In this document: positions 11,991-24,100 of the stretch, one piece after another
Layout of the letters: each line of letters starts with the position of its first letter
How positions within the stretch are numbered: position 1 is the stretch's first letter
Assembly (NCBI RefSeq): GCF_910594005.1
Contig: NW_025316721.1
Coordinates: 372,001-436,000 of the forward strand
Direction of reading: 5' to 3'
Origin: Cervus elaphus
Lineage: Eukaryota > Chordata > Mammalia > Artiodactyla > Cervidae
DNA length: 64,000 nt
The notes under the pieces: generated by a model
Seen by the model: the letters and a program-made list of their open reading frames with translations, nothing else
The model's database searches: none
What the model was told of the DNA's origin: nothing
Made by a program: the position numbers and the translations under genes

Positions 11991-13697
11991 AAGGATGTCT
12001 GAATCCCCTGTGGAGACCACAGAGAAAGACCTAGTTCCCCACCTCATCGCGACCGGAGGCCTCACATCCTTTGAAAACTCCAGAGGTACGCGGAGATCAA
12101 TGCCTCCAAAGAAGACGATGCCTGACTCCTCGTGAAACTTGATAGGAGTCCCAGGATTCCTGTGGCACATGGAAAGGGACCCTTGGTCTCCCGCCTCAGC
12201 TGGAGGGGCGTCCCAATTGCCCTGCCAAGCCTCGAGGAGAATCCCGATTTGTCCCTCGCAACTAGGCAGGAGTCCTGACGTCGCTGAACAAACACGTGGG
12301 TGGAAGGGCCATCCCCGTCGTAACTCGAGAATATACCCCAGGTTCCCGCCGCAACTCGAGAAAAACCATGAGACTTCCCCCTCGCCGTGAGATGAGTCCC
12401 GATTCCCCTGCACTGCGTGCAGAGCAATTCCGTGTTGCACATCACACATGAAAGGAGCCTTGATTTCCTTGATGGCACTCCAGAGAAACCCCAAGAACAC
12501 TGTTTCAAGGCTAGAGGGATCCTGAGGTCACTGTAGCAACACGAAAGAGCTCCGTGGCCCAAAAATCAACTCGAGATGAGAGGTTAGTCCCTGGCTTCGA
12601 CTCCAGGGGATTACCACCTTACCACAAGCACCTCAAGAGGAGGCTTCTCTCAGCTCTAGGTATGTGAGAGGGACCCTGAGTTTGCGGCCTCAAGTGCAAT
12701 GGACACTGCAATGCCCTGACACAAAATAAGGCCGGATATCCCTGCAGTGACTTGAATGCAGGCTCGTCTTGCATCTCCCAAGATGAACGTATGTCTGAAT
12801 CCCCTGTGGAGACCGCAGAGATAGACCTAGTTCCCCACCTCATCGCGACCGGAGGCCTCACATCCATTGAAAACTCCAGAGGTACGCGGAGATCAGTGCC
12901 TCCAAAGGAGACGATGCCTGACTCCTCGTGAAACTTGATAGGAGTCCCAGGATTCCTGTGGCACGTGGAAAGGGACCCTTGGTCTCCCGCCTCAGCTGGA
13001 GAGGCGTCCCAATTGCCCTGCCAAGCCTCGAGGAGAATCCCGAGTTGTCCCTCGCAACTAGGCAGGAGTCCTGACGTCGATGAACAAACACGTGGGTGCA
13101 AAGGCCATCCCCGTCGTAACTCGAGAATATACCCCAGGTTCCAATCGCAACTCGAGAAAAACCATTAGACTTCCCCCTCGACGCAAAATGAGGCCCGATA
13201 CCCTGCACTGCGTGCCGAGCAATTCCCTGTTGCACATCACACATGAAAGAAGCCTTGATTTCCTTGATGGCACTCCAGAGAAACCCCAAAACACTGTTTC
13301 AAGGCTAGAGGGATCCTGAGGTCACTGTAGCAACACGAAAGAGCTCCGTGGACCAAAAATCAACTCGAGATGAGAGGTTAGTCCCTGGCTTCGACTCCAG
13401 AGGAATACCACCTCACCACAAGCACCTCAAGACGAGGCTTCTCTTAGCTCTAGGTATTTGAGAGGGACCCTGAGTTTGCGGCCTCAAGTGGAATGGACAA
13501 CGCGATGCCCTGTCTCGAAATCAGGCCGGATATCTCTGCAGTGACTTGAATGCAGGCTCGTCTTGCATCTCCCAAGACGAAAGGATGTCTGAATTCCCTG
13601 TGGAGACCACAGAGAAAGACCTAGTTCCCCACCTCATCGCGACCGGAGGCCTCACATCCCTTGAAAACTCCAGAGGTACGCGGAGATGAGTGCCTCC
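11990..13697. repeat. J-K monomer pair (m16-m17)
   Basis: m16 (type J) has CCCGATTTGTCCC, GGAGGGGCG and CAGGGGATTACC. m17 (type K) has AAGTGCAATGG, GACCGCAGAGATAG, GTCGATGAACAAAC, GGTTCCAATCGC and CCCCAAAACAC (two bases short). The pair recurs at m52-m53 (offset 28614) and m64-m65 (offset 38153), so it is one of the most widely dispersed cassettes here. Confidence 0.85.
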
Positions 13698-14926
13698 AAA
13701 GGAGACGATGCCTGACTCCTCGTGAAACTTGATAGGAGTCCCAGGATTCCTGTGGCACGTGGAAAGGGACGCTTGGTCTCCCGCCTCAGCTGGAGAGGTG
13801 TCCCAATTGCCCTGCAAAGCCTCGAGGAGAATCCCGAGTTGTCCCTCGCAACTAGGCAGGAGTCTGACGTCGCTGAACAAACACGTGGGTGGACGGGCCA
13901 TCCCCGTCCTAACTCGAGAATATACCCCAGGTTACCATCGCAACTCGAGAAAAACCATTAGACTTCCCCCTTGCCGCAAAATGAGGTCCGATACCCTGCA
14001 CTGTGTGCAGAGCAATTCCGTGTTGCACATCACACATGAAAGGAGCCTTGATTTCCTTGGTGGCACTCCAGAGAAACCCCAAGAACACTGTTTCAAGGCG
14101 AGAGGGAAACGGAGGTCACTGTAGCAACACGAAAGATCTCCGAGGACCAAAAATCAACTCGAGATGATAGGTTATTCCCTGGCTTCGACTCCAGAGGAAT
14201 ACCACCTTACCACAAACACCTCAAGAGGAGGCTTCTCTCAGCTCTAGGTATGTGAGAGGGACCCTGAGTTTGCGGCCTCAAGTGGAATGAACACCGCGAT
14301 GCCCTGACTCGAAATAAGGCCGGATATCCCTGCAGTGACTTGAATGCAGGCTCGTCTTGCATCTCCCAAGATGAAAGGATGTCTGAATCCCCTGTGGAGA
14401 CCACAGAGAAAGACCTAGTTCCCCACCTCATCGCGACCGGAGGCCTCACATCCTTTGAAAACTCCAGAGGTACGCGGAGATCAGTGCCTTCAAAGGAGAC
14501 GATGCCTGACTCCTCGTGAAACTTGATAGGAGTCCCAGGATTCCTGTGGCACGTGGAAAGGGACCCTTGGTCTCCCGCCTCAGCTGGAGAGGCGTCCGAA
14601 TTGCCCTGCCAAGCCGGGAGGAGAATCCCGAGTTGTCCCTCGCAACTAGGCAGAAGTCCTGACGTCGCTGAACAAACACGTAGGTGGAAGGGCCATCCCC
14701 GTCGTAACTCGAAAATATACCCCAGGTTCCCGCCGCAACTCGAGAAAAACCATGAGACCTCCCCCTCGCCGCGAGATGAGGCCCGATTCCCCTGCACTGC
14801 GTGCAGAGCAATTCCGTGTTGCACATCACACATGAAAGGAGCCTTGATTTCCTTGATGGCACTCCAGAGAAACCCCAAGAACACTGTTTCAAGGCTAGAG
14901 GGATCCTGAGGTCACTGTAGCAACAC
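13698..14926. repeat. L-M block, first copy (m18-m19)
   Basis: Type L markers are GGAGATGAGTG, GGTGTCCCAATTGC, GGAGTCTGACG, GTGGACGGGCC, CGTCCTAACTCG, GGTTACCATCGC and GATGATAGGTTATTCC. m19 (type M) has the G-like GGCGTCCGAATTGC and AAGCCGGGAGG with AACACGTAGGTGG. This stretch is nearly identical to 16083-17311 at offset 2385. Confidence 0.88.
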
Positions 14927-16082
14927 CAAAGAGCTCCGTGGACCAAAGTTCAACACGAGATGAGAGGTTAGTCCCTGGCTTCGACTCCAGAGGAAACCAC
15001 CTTACCACAAGCACCTCAAGAGGAGGCTTCTCTCAGCTCTAGGTATGTGAGAGGGACCCTGAGTTTGCGGCCTCAAGTGGAATGGACACCGCGATGCCCT
15101 GACTCGAAATAAGGCCTGATATCCCTGCAGTGACTTGAATGCAGGCTCGTCTTGCATCTCCCAAGACGAAAGGATGTCTGAATCCCCTGTGGAGACCACA
15201 GAGAAAGACCTAGTTCCCCACCTCATTGCGCCCGGAGGCCTCACATACTTTGAAAACTCCAGAGGTACACTGAGATCAGTGCCTCCAAAGGAGACGATGC
15301 CTGACTCCTCGTGAAACTTGATAGGAGTCCCAGGATTCCTGCGGCACGTGGAAAGGGACACATGGTCTCCCGCCTCAGCTGGAGAGGCGTCCCAATTGCC
15401 CTGTCAAACCTCGAGGAGAATCCCGAGTTCTCCCTCGCAACTAGGCAGGAGTCCTGACGTCGCTGAACAAACACGTGGGTGGAAGGGCCATCCCAGTCGT
15501 AACTCGAGAATATAGCACAGGTTCCCGCCGCAACTCGAGAAAAACCATGAGACTTCACCCTCGCCGGGAGATGAGGCCCGATTCCCCTGCACGGCATTCA
15601 AAGCAATTCCGTGTTGCACATCAAACATGAAAGGAGCCTTGATTTCCTTGATGGCACTCCAGAGAAACCCCAAGAACACTGTTTCAAGGCTAGAGGGATC
15701 CTGAGGTCACTGTAGCAACATGAAAGAGCTCCGTGGACCATAAATCAACTGGAGATTAGAGGTTAGTCCCTGGCTTCGACTCCAGAGAAATACCACCTTA
15801 CCACAAGCACCTCAAGGGGAGGCTTCTCTCAGCTCTAGGTATGTGAGAGGGACCCTGAGTTTGCAGCCACAAGTGGAATGGACACCGCGATGCCCTGACT
15901 GGAAATAAGGCCGGATATACCTGCAGTGACTTGAATGCAGGCTCGTCTTGCATCTGCCAAGACGAAAGGATGTCTGAATTCCCTGTGGAGACCACAGAGA
16001 AACACCTAGTTCCCCACCTCATCGCGACCGGAGGCCTCACATCCTTTAAAAACTCCAGAGGTACGCGGAGATGAGTGCCTTC
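14927..16082. repeat. Monomer m20 (type N), low-copy spacer between L-M copies
   Basis: This stretch carries variants I did not find together elsewhere: CCAAAGTTCAACACG near 14945, CATTGCGCCCGGAGG near 15225, CAGTCGTAAC with ATATAGCACAGG near 15493-15513, and GCACGGCATTCAAAGC near 15590. The sequence is still plainly satellite monomer and contains nothing else. Confidence 0.85.
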
Positions 16083-17311
16083 AAAGGAGACGATGCCTGA
16101 CTCCTCGTGAAACTTGATAGGAGTCCCAGGATTCCTGTGGCACGTGGAAAGGGACGCTTGGTCTCCCGCCTCAGCTGGAGAGGTGTCCCAATTGCCCTGC
16201 AAAGCCTCGAGGAGAATCCCGAGTTGTCCCTCGCAACTAGGCAGGAGTCTGACGTCGCTGAACAAACACGTGGGTGGACGGGCCATCCCCGTCCTAACTC
16301 GAGAATATACCCCAGGTTACCATCGCAACTCGAGAAAAACCATTAGACTTCCCCCTTGCCGCAAAATGAGGTCCGATACCCTGCACTGTGTGCAGAGCAA
16401 TTCCGTGTTGCACATCACACATGAAAGGAGCCTTGATTTCCTTGGTGGCACTCCAGAGAAACCCCAAGAACACTGTTTCAAGGCGAGAGGGAAACGGAGG
16501 TCACTGTAGCAACACGAAAGATCTCCGAGGACCAAAAATCAACTCGAGATGATAGGTTATTCCCTGGCTTCGACTCCAGAGGAATACCACCTTACCACAA
16601 ACACCTCAAGAGGAGGCTTCTCTCAGCTCTAGGTATGTGAGAGGGACCCTGAGTTTGCGGCCTCAAGTGGAATGAACACCGCGATGCCCTGACTCGAAAT
16701 AAGGCCGGATATCCCTGCAGTGACTTGAATGCAGGCTCGTCTTGCATCTCCCAAGATGAAAGGATGTCTGAATCCCCTGTGGAGACCACAGAGAAAGACC
16801 TAGTTCCCCACCTCATCGCGACCGGAGGCCTCACATCCTTTGAAAACTCCAGAGGTACGCGGAGATCAGTGCCTTCAAAGGAGACGATGCCTGACTCCTC
16901 GTGAAACTTGATAGGAGTCCCAGGATTCCTGTGGCACGTGGAAAGGGACCCTTGGTCTCCCGCCTCAGCTGGAGAGGCGTCCGAATTGCCCTGCCAAGCC
17001 GGGAGGAGAATCCCGAGTTGTCCCTCGCAACTAGGCAGAAGTCCTGACGTCGCTGAACAAACACGTAGGTGGAAGGGCCATCCCCGTCGTAACTCGAAAA
17101 TATACCCCAGGTTCCCGCCGCAACTCGAGAAAAACCATGAGACCTCCCCCTCGCCGCGAGATGAGGCCCGATTCCCCTGCACTGCGTGCAGAGCAATTCC
17201 GTGTTGCACATCACACATGAAAGGAGCCTTGATTTCCTTGATGGCACTCCAGAGAAACCCCAAGAACACTGTTTCAAGGCTAGAGGGATCCTGAGGTCAC
17301 TGTAGCAACAC
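16083..17311. repeat. L-M block, second copy (m21-m22)
   Basis: It matches 13698-14926 almost base for base at offset 2385 (three monomers). One early difference is GTGCCTTCAAAGG against GTGCCTCCAAAGG. The match stops on the right at CAACACGAAAGAG here against CAACACCAAAGAG at 14924. Confidence 0.88.
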
Positions 17312-20300
17312 GAAAGAGCTCCGTGGACCAAAAATCAACTCGAGATGAGAGGTTAGTCCCTGGCTTCGACTCCAGAGGAATACCACCTTCCCACAAGCAC
17401 CTCAAGAGGAGGCTTCTCTCAGCTCTAGGTATGTGAGAGGGACCCTGAGTTTGTGGCCTCAAGTGGAATGGACACCGCGATGCCCTGACTCGAAATAAGG
17501 CCGGATATCCCTGCAGTGACTTGAATGCCGGCTCGTCTTGCATCTCCCAAGACGAAAGGATGTCTGAATCCCCTGTGGAGACCACAGAGAAAGACCTAGT
17601 TCCCCACCTCATCGCGACCGGAGGCCTCACATCTTTTGAAAACTCCAGAGGTACGCGGAGATCAGTGCCTCCAAAGGAGACAATGCCTGACTCCTCGTGA
17701 AACTTGATAGGAGTCCCAGGATTCCTGTGGCACGTGGAAAGGGACTCTTGGTCTCCGGCCTCAGCTCGAGAGGCGTCCCAAATGCCCTGCCAAGTCTCGA
17801 GGAGAATCCCGAGATATTCCTCGCAACTAGGCAGGAGTCCTGCCGTCGCTGAACAAACACTTGTGTGGAAGGGCTATCCCCGTCGTAACTCGAGAATATA
17901 CCCCAGGTTCCCGCCGAAACTCGAGAAAAACCATGAGACTTCCCCCTCGCCGTGAAATGAGGCCCGATTCCCCTGCACTGCGTGCAGAGCAATTCCGTGT
18001 TGCACATCACACATGAAAGGAGCCTTGATTTCCTTGATGGCACTCCAGAGAAACCCCAAGAACACTGTTTCAAGGCTAGAGGCATCCTGAGGTCACTTTA
18101 GCAACACGAAAGAGCTCCGTGGACCAAAAATCAACTCGAGATGAGAGGTTAGTCCCTGGCTTCGACTACAGAGGAATACCACCTTACCACAAGCACCTCA
18201 AGAGGAGGCTTCTCTCAGCTCTAGGTATGTGAGAGGGACCCTGAGTTTGCGGCCACAAGTGGAATGGACACCGCGATGCACTGACGTGAAATAAGGCCGC
18301 ATATCCCTGCAGTGACTTGAATGCCGGCTCGTCTTGCATCTCCCAAGACGAAAGGATGTCTGAATCCCCTGTGGAGACCACAGAAAAACACCTAGTTCCC
18401 CACCTCATCGCGACCGGAGGCCTCACATCTTTTGAAAACTCCAGAGGTACGCGGAGATCAGTGCCTCCAAAGGAGACGATGCCTGACTCCTCGTGAAACT
18501 TGATAGGAGTCCCAGGATTCCTGTGGCACGTGGAAACGGACCCTTGGTCTCCCGCCTCAGCTCGAGAGGCGTCCCAAATGCCCTGCCAAGCTGGGAGGAG
18601 AATCCCGAGTTTTCCCTCGCAACTAGGCAAGAGTCCTGCCGTCGCTGAACAAACACGTGGGTGGAAGGGCCATCCCCGTCGTAACTCGAGAATATACCCC
18701 AGGTTCCCGCCGCAACTCGAGAAAAACCATGAGACTTCCCCCTCGCCGCGAGATGAGGCCAGATTCCCCTGCACTGCGTGCAGAGCAATTCCGTGTTGCA
18801 CATCACACATGAAAGGAGCCTTGATTTCCTTGATGGCACTCCAGAGAAACTCCAAGAACACTGTTTCAAGGCTAGAGGCATCCTGAGGTCACTTTAGCAA
18901 CACGAAAGAGCTCCGTGGACCAAAAATCAACTCGAGATGAGAGGTTAGTTCCTGGCTTCGACTCCAGAGGAATACCACCTTACCACAAGCACCTCAAGAG
19001 GAGGCTTCTCTCAGCTCTAGGTATGTGAGAGGGACCCTGAGTTTGCGGCCTCAAGTGGAAAGGACACCGCGATGCCCTGACTCAAAATAAGGCCGGATAT
19101 CCCTGCAGTGACTTGAATGCCGGCTCGTCTTGCATCTCCCAAGACGAAAGGATGTCTGAATCCCCTGTCGAGACCACAGAGAAAGACCTAGTTCCCCACC
19201 TCATCGCGACCGGAGGCCTCACATCCTTTGAAAACTCCAGAGGTACGCAGAGATCAGTGCCTCCAAAGAAGACGATGCCTGATTCCTCGTGCAACTTGAT
19301 AGGAGTCCCAGGATTCCTGTGGCACGTGGAAAGGAACCCTTGGTCTCCCACTCAGCTGGAGAGGCGATCCAATTGCCCTGCCAATCCTCGAGGATAATTC
19401 CGAGTTGTCCCTCGCAACTAGGCATGAGTCCTGACGTCGCTGAATAAACACGTGGTTGGAAGGGTCATCCCCGTCGTAACTCGAGAATATACCCCAGGTT
19501 CCCGCCGCAACTCGAGAAAAACCATGAGACTTCCCCCTCGCCGCGAGATGAGGCCCGATTCCCCTGCACTGCGTGCAGAGCAATTCCGTGTTGCACATCA
19601 CACATGAAAGGAGCCTTGATTTCCTTGATGGCACTCCAGAGAAACCCCAAGAACACTGTTTCAAGGCTAGAGGGATCCTGAGGTCACTGTAGCAACACGA
19701 AAGAGCTCCGTGGACCAAAAATCAACTCGAGATGAGAGGTTAGTCCCTGGCTTCGACTCCAGAGGAATACCACCTTACCACAAGCACCTCAAGAGGAGGC
19801 TTCTCTCAGCTCTAGGTATGTGAGAGGGACCCTGAGTTTGCGGCCTCAAGTGGAAAGGACACCGCGATGCCCTGACTCGAAATAAGGCCGGATATCCCTG
19901 CAGTGACTTGAATGCAGGCTCGTCTTGCATCTCCCAAGATGAAAGGATGTCTGAATCCCCTGTGGAGACCACAGAGAAAGACCTAGTTTCCCACCTCATC
20001 GCGACCGGAGGCCTCACATCCATTGAAAACTCCAGAGGTATGCGGAGATCAGTGCCTCCAAAGGAGACGATGCCTGACTCCTCGTGAAACTTGATAGGAG
20101 TAACAGGATTCCTGTGGCACGTGGAAAGGGACCCGTGGTCTCCCGCCTCAGCTGGAGAGGCGTCCGAATTGCCCTGCCAAGCCGGAAGGAGAATCCCGAG
20201 TTGTCCCTCGCAACTAGGCAGGAGTCCTGACGTCGCTGAACAAACACGTGGGTGGAAGGGACATCCCCGTCGTAACTCGAGAATATACCCCAGGTTCCCT

Positions 20301-21185
20301 CCGCAACTCGAGAAAAACCATGAGACCTCCCCCTGGCCGCGAGATGAGGCCCGATTCCACTGCACTGCATGCAGAGTAGTTCCGTGTTGCACATCACACA
20401 TGAAAGGAGCCTTGATTTCCTTGATGGCACTCCAGAGAAACCCCAAGAACACTGTTTCAAGGCTAGAGGGAACCTGAGGTCACTGTAGCAACACGAAAGA
20501 GCTCCGTGGACCAAAAATCATCTCGAGATGAGAGGTTAGTCCCTGGCTTCGACTCCAGAGGAATACCACCTTACCACAAGCACCTCAAGAGGAGGCTTCT
20601 CTCAGCTCTAGGTATGTGAGAGGGACCCTGAGTTTGCGGCCTCAAGTGGAATGGACACCGCGATGCCCTGACTCGAAATAAGGCCGGATATCCCTGCAGT
20701 GACTTGAATGCAGGCTCGTCTTGCATCTCCCAAGATGAAAGGATGTCTGAATCCCCTGTGGAGACCACAGAGAAAGACCTAGTTCCCCACCTCATCGCGA
20801 CCGGAGGCCTCACATCCTTTGAAAACTCCAGAGGTACGCGGAGATCAGTGCCTTCAAAGGAGACGATGCCTGACTCCTCGTGAAACTTGATAGGAGTCCC
20901 AGGATGCCTGTGGCACGTGGAAAGGGAGCCTTGGTCTCCCGCCTCAGCTGGAGAGGCGTCCCAATTGCCCTGCCAAGCCTCGAGGAGAATCCCGAGTTGT
21001 CCCTCGCAACTAGGCAGGAGTCCTGACGTCGCTGAAGAAACACGTGGGTGGAAGGGCCATCCCCGTGGTAACTCGAGAATATACCCCAGGTTCCCGCCGC
21101 AACTCGAGAAAAACCATGAGACTTCCCCCTCGCCGCGAGATGAGGCCAGATTCCCCTGCACTGCGTGCAGAGCAATTCCGTGTTT
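17312..21185. repeat. Monomers m23-m27 (O, O', F, G, A/E) preceding the higher-order unit
   Basis: m23 and m24 (type O) share CTCAGCTCGAGAGG and CCCAAATGCCCTGCC. m25-m26 form an F-G pair matching m28-m29 at offset 2387, with private changes such as CCTGTCGAGACC, GTGCAACTTG and AAGCCGGAAGG. m27 starts type-A-like (AGGATGCCTG) and ends type-E-like (GAGGCCAGATTCC, AGAGGCATCC), so it is mosaic. Confidence 0.85.
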
Positions 21186-24100
21186 CACATCACACATGAA
21201 AGGAGCCTTGATTTCCTTGATGGCACTCCAGAGAAACCCCAAGAACACTGTTTCAAGGCTAGAGGCATCCTGAGGTCACTTTAGCAACACGAAAGAGCTC
21301 CGTGGACCAAAAATCAACTCGAGATGAGAGGTTAGTTCCTGGCTTCGACTCCAGAGGAATACCACCTTACCACAAGCACCTCAAGAGGAGGCTTCTCTCA
21401 GCTCTAGGTATGTGAGAGGGACCCTGAGTTTGCGGCCTCAAGTGGAAAGGACACCGCGATGCCCTGACTCAAAATAAGGCCGGATATCCCTGCAGTGACT
21501 TGAATGCCGGCTCATCTTGCATCTCCCAAGACGAAAGGATGTCTGAATCCCCTGTGGAGACCACAGAGAAAGACCTAGTTCCCCACCTCATCGCGACCGG
21601 AGGCCTCACATCCTTTGAAAACTCCAGAGGTACGCGGAGATCAGTGCCTCCAAAGAAGACGATGCCTGATTCCTCGTGAAACTTGATAGGAGTCCCAGGA
21701 TTCCTGTGGCACGTGGAAAGGAACCCTTGGTCTCCCACTCAGCTGGAGAGGCGATCCAATTGCCCTGCCAATCCTCGAGGATAATCCCGAGATGTACCTC
21801 GCAACTAGGCATGAGTCCTGACGTCGCTGAATAAACACGTGGGTGGAAGGGTCATCCCCGTCGTAACTCGAGAATATACCCCAGGTTCCCGCCGCAACTC
21901 GAGAAAAACCATGAGTCTTCCCCCTCGCCGCTAGATGAGGCCCGATTCCCCTGCACTGCGTGCAGAGCAATTCCGTGTTGCACATCACACATGAAAGGAG
22001 CCTTGATTTCCTTGATGGCACTCCAGAGAAACCCCAAGAACACTGTTTCAAGGCTAGAGGGATCCTGAGGTCACTGTAGCAACACGAAAGAGCTCCGTGG
22101 ACCACAAATCAACTCGAGATGAGAGGTTAGTCCCTGGCTTCGACTCCAGAGGAATACCACCTAACCACAAGCACCTCAAGAGGAGGCTTCTCTCAGCTCT
22201 AGGTATGTGAGAGGGACCCTGAGTTTGCGGCCTCAAGTGGAAAGGACACCGCGATGCCCTGACTCGAAATAAGGCCGGATATCCCTGCAGTGACTTGAAT
22301 GCAGGCTCGTCTTGCATCTCCCAAGATGAAAGGATGTCTGAATCCCCTGTGGAGACCACAGAGAAAGACCTAGTTTCCCACCTCATCGCGACCGGAGGCC
22401 TCACATCCATTGAAAACTCCAGAGGTACGCGGAGATCAGTGCCTCCAAAGGAGACGATGCCTGACTCCTCGTGAAACTTGATAGGAGTAACAGGATTCCT
22501 GTGGCACGTGGAAAGGGACCCGTGGTCTCCCGCCTCAGCTGGAGAGGCGTCCGAATTGCCCTGCCAAGCCGGGAGGAGAATCCCGAGTTGTCCCTCGCAA
22601 CTAGGCAGGAGTCCTGACGTCGCTGAACAAACACGTGGGTGGAAGGGCCATCCCCGTCGTAACTCGAGAATATACCCCAGGTTCCCGGTGCAACTCGAGA
22701 AAAACCATGAGACCTCCCCCTGGCCGCGAGATGAGGCCCGATTCCACTGCACTGCATGCAGAGTAGTTCCGTGTTGCACATCACACATGAAAGGAGCCTT
22801 GATTTCCTTGATGGCACTCCAGAGAAACCCCAAGAACACTGTTTCAAGGCTAGAGGGAACCTGAGGTCACTGTAGCAACACGAAAGAGCTCCGTGGACCA
22901 AAAATCAACTCGAGATGAGAGGTTAGTCCCTGGCTTCGACTCCAGAGGAATACCACCTTACCACAAGCACCTCAAGAGGAGGCTTCTCTCAGCTCTAGGT
23001 ATGTGAGAGGGACCCTGAGTTTGCGGCCTCAAGTGGAATGGACACCGCGATGCCCTGACTCGAAATAAGGCCGGATATCCCTGCAGTGACTTGAATGCAG
23101 GCTCGTCTTGCATCTCCCAAGATGAAAGGATGTCTGAATCCCCTGTGGAGACCACAGAGAAAGACCTAGTTCCCCACCTCATCGCGACCGGAGGCCTCAC
23201 ATCCTTTGAAAACTCCAGAGGTACGCGGAGATCAGTGCCTTCAAAGGAGACGATGCCTGACTCCTCGTGAAACTTGATAGGAGTCCCAGGATGCCTGTGG
23301 CACGTGGAAAGGGAGCCTTGGTCTCCCGCCTCAGCTGGAGAGGCGTCCCAATTGCCCTGCCAAGCCTCGAGGAGAATCCCGGGTTGCCCCTCGCAACTAG
23401 GCAGGAGTCCTGCCGTCGCTGAACAAACACGTGTGTGGAAGGGCCATCCCCGTCGTAACTGGAGAATATCCCCCAGGTTCCCGCCGCAACTCGAGAAAAA
23501 CCATGAGACTTCCCCCTCGCCGCGAGATGAGGCCCGATTCCCCTGCACTGCGTGCAGAGCAATTCCGTGTTGCACATCACACATGAAAGGAGCCTTGATT
23601 TCCTTGATGGCACTCCAGAGAAACCCCAAGAACACTGTTTCAAGGCTAGAGGGATCCTGAGGTCACAGTAGCAAAACGAAAGAGCTCCGTGGACCAAGAA
23701 TCAACTCGAGTTGAGAGGTTAGTCCCTGGCTTCGACTCCAGAGGTATACCACCTTACCACAAGCACCTCAAGAGGAGGCTTCTCTCAGCTCTAAGTATGT
23801 GAGAGGGACCCTGAGTTTGCGGCCTCAAGTGGAATGGACACCGCGATGCCTTGACTCGAAATAAGGCCGGATATCCCTACAGTGACTTGAATGCAGGCTC
23901 GTCTTGCATCTCCCAAGGCGAAAGGATGTCTGAATCCCCTGTGGAGACCACAGTGAAAGACCTAGTACCCCACCTCATCGCGACCGGAGGCCTCACATCC
24001 TTTGAAAACTCCAGAGGTACGTGGAGATCAGTGCCTCCAAAGGAGACGATGCCTGACTCCTCGTGAAACTTGATAGGAGTCCCAGGATTCCTGTGGCACG

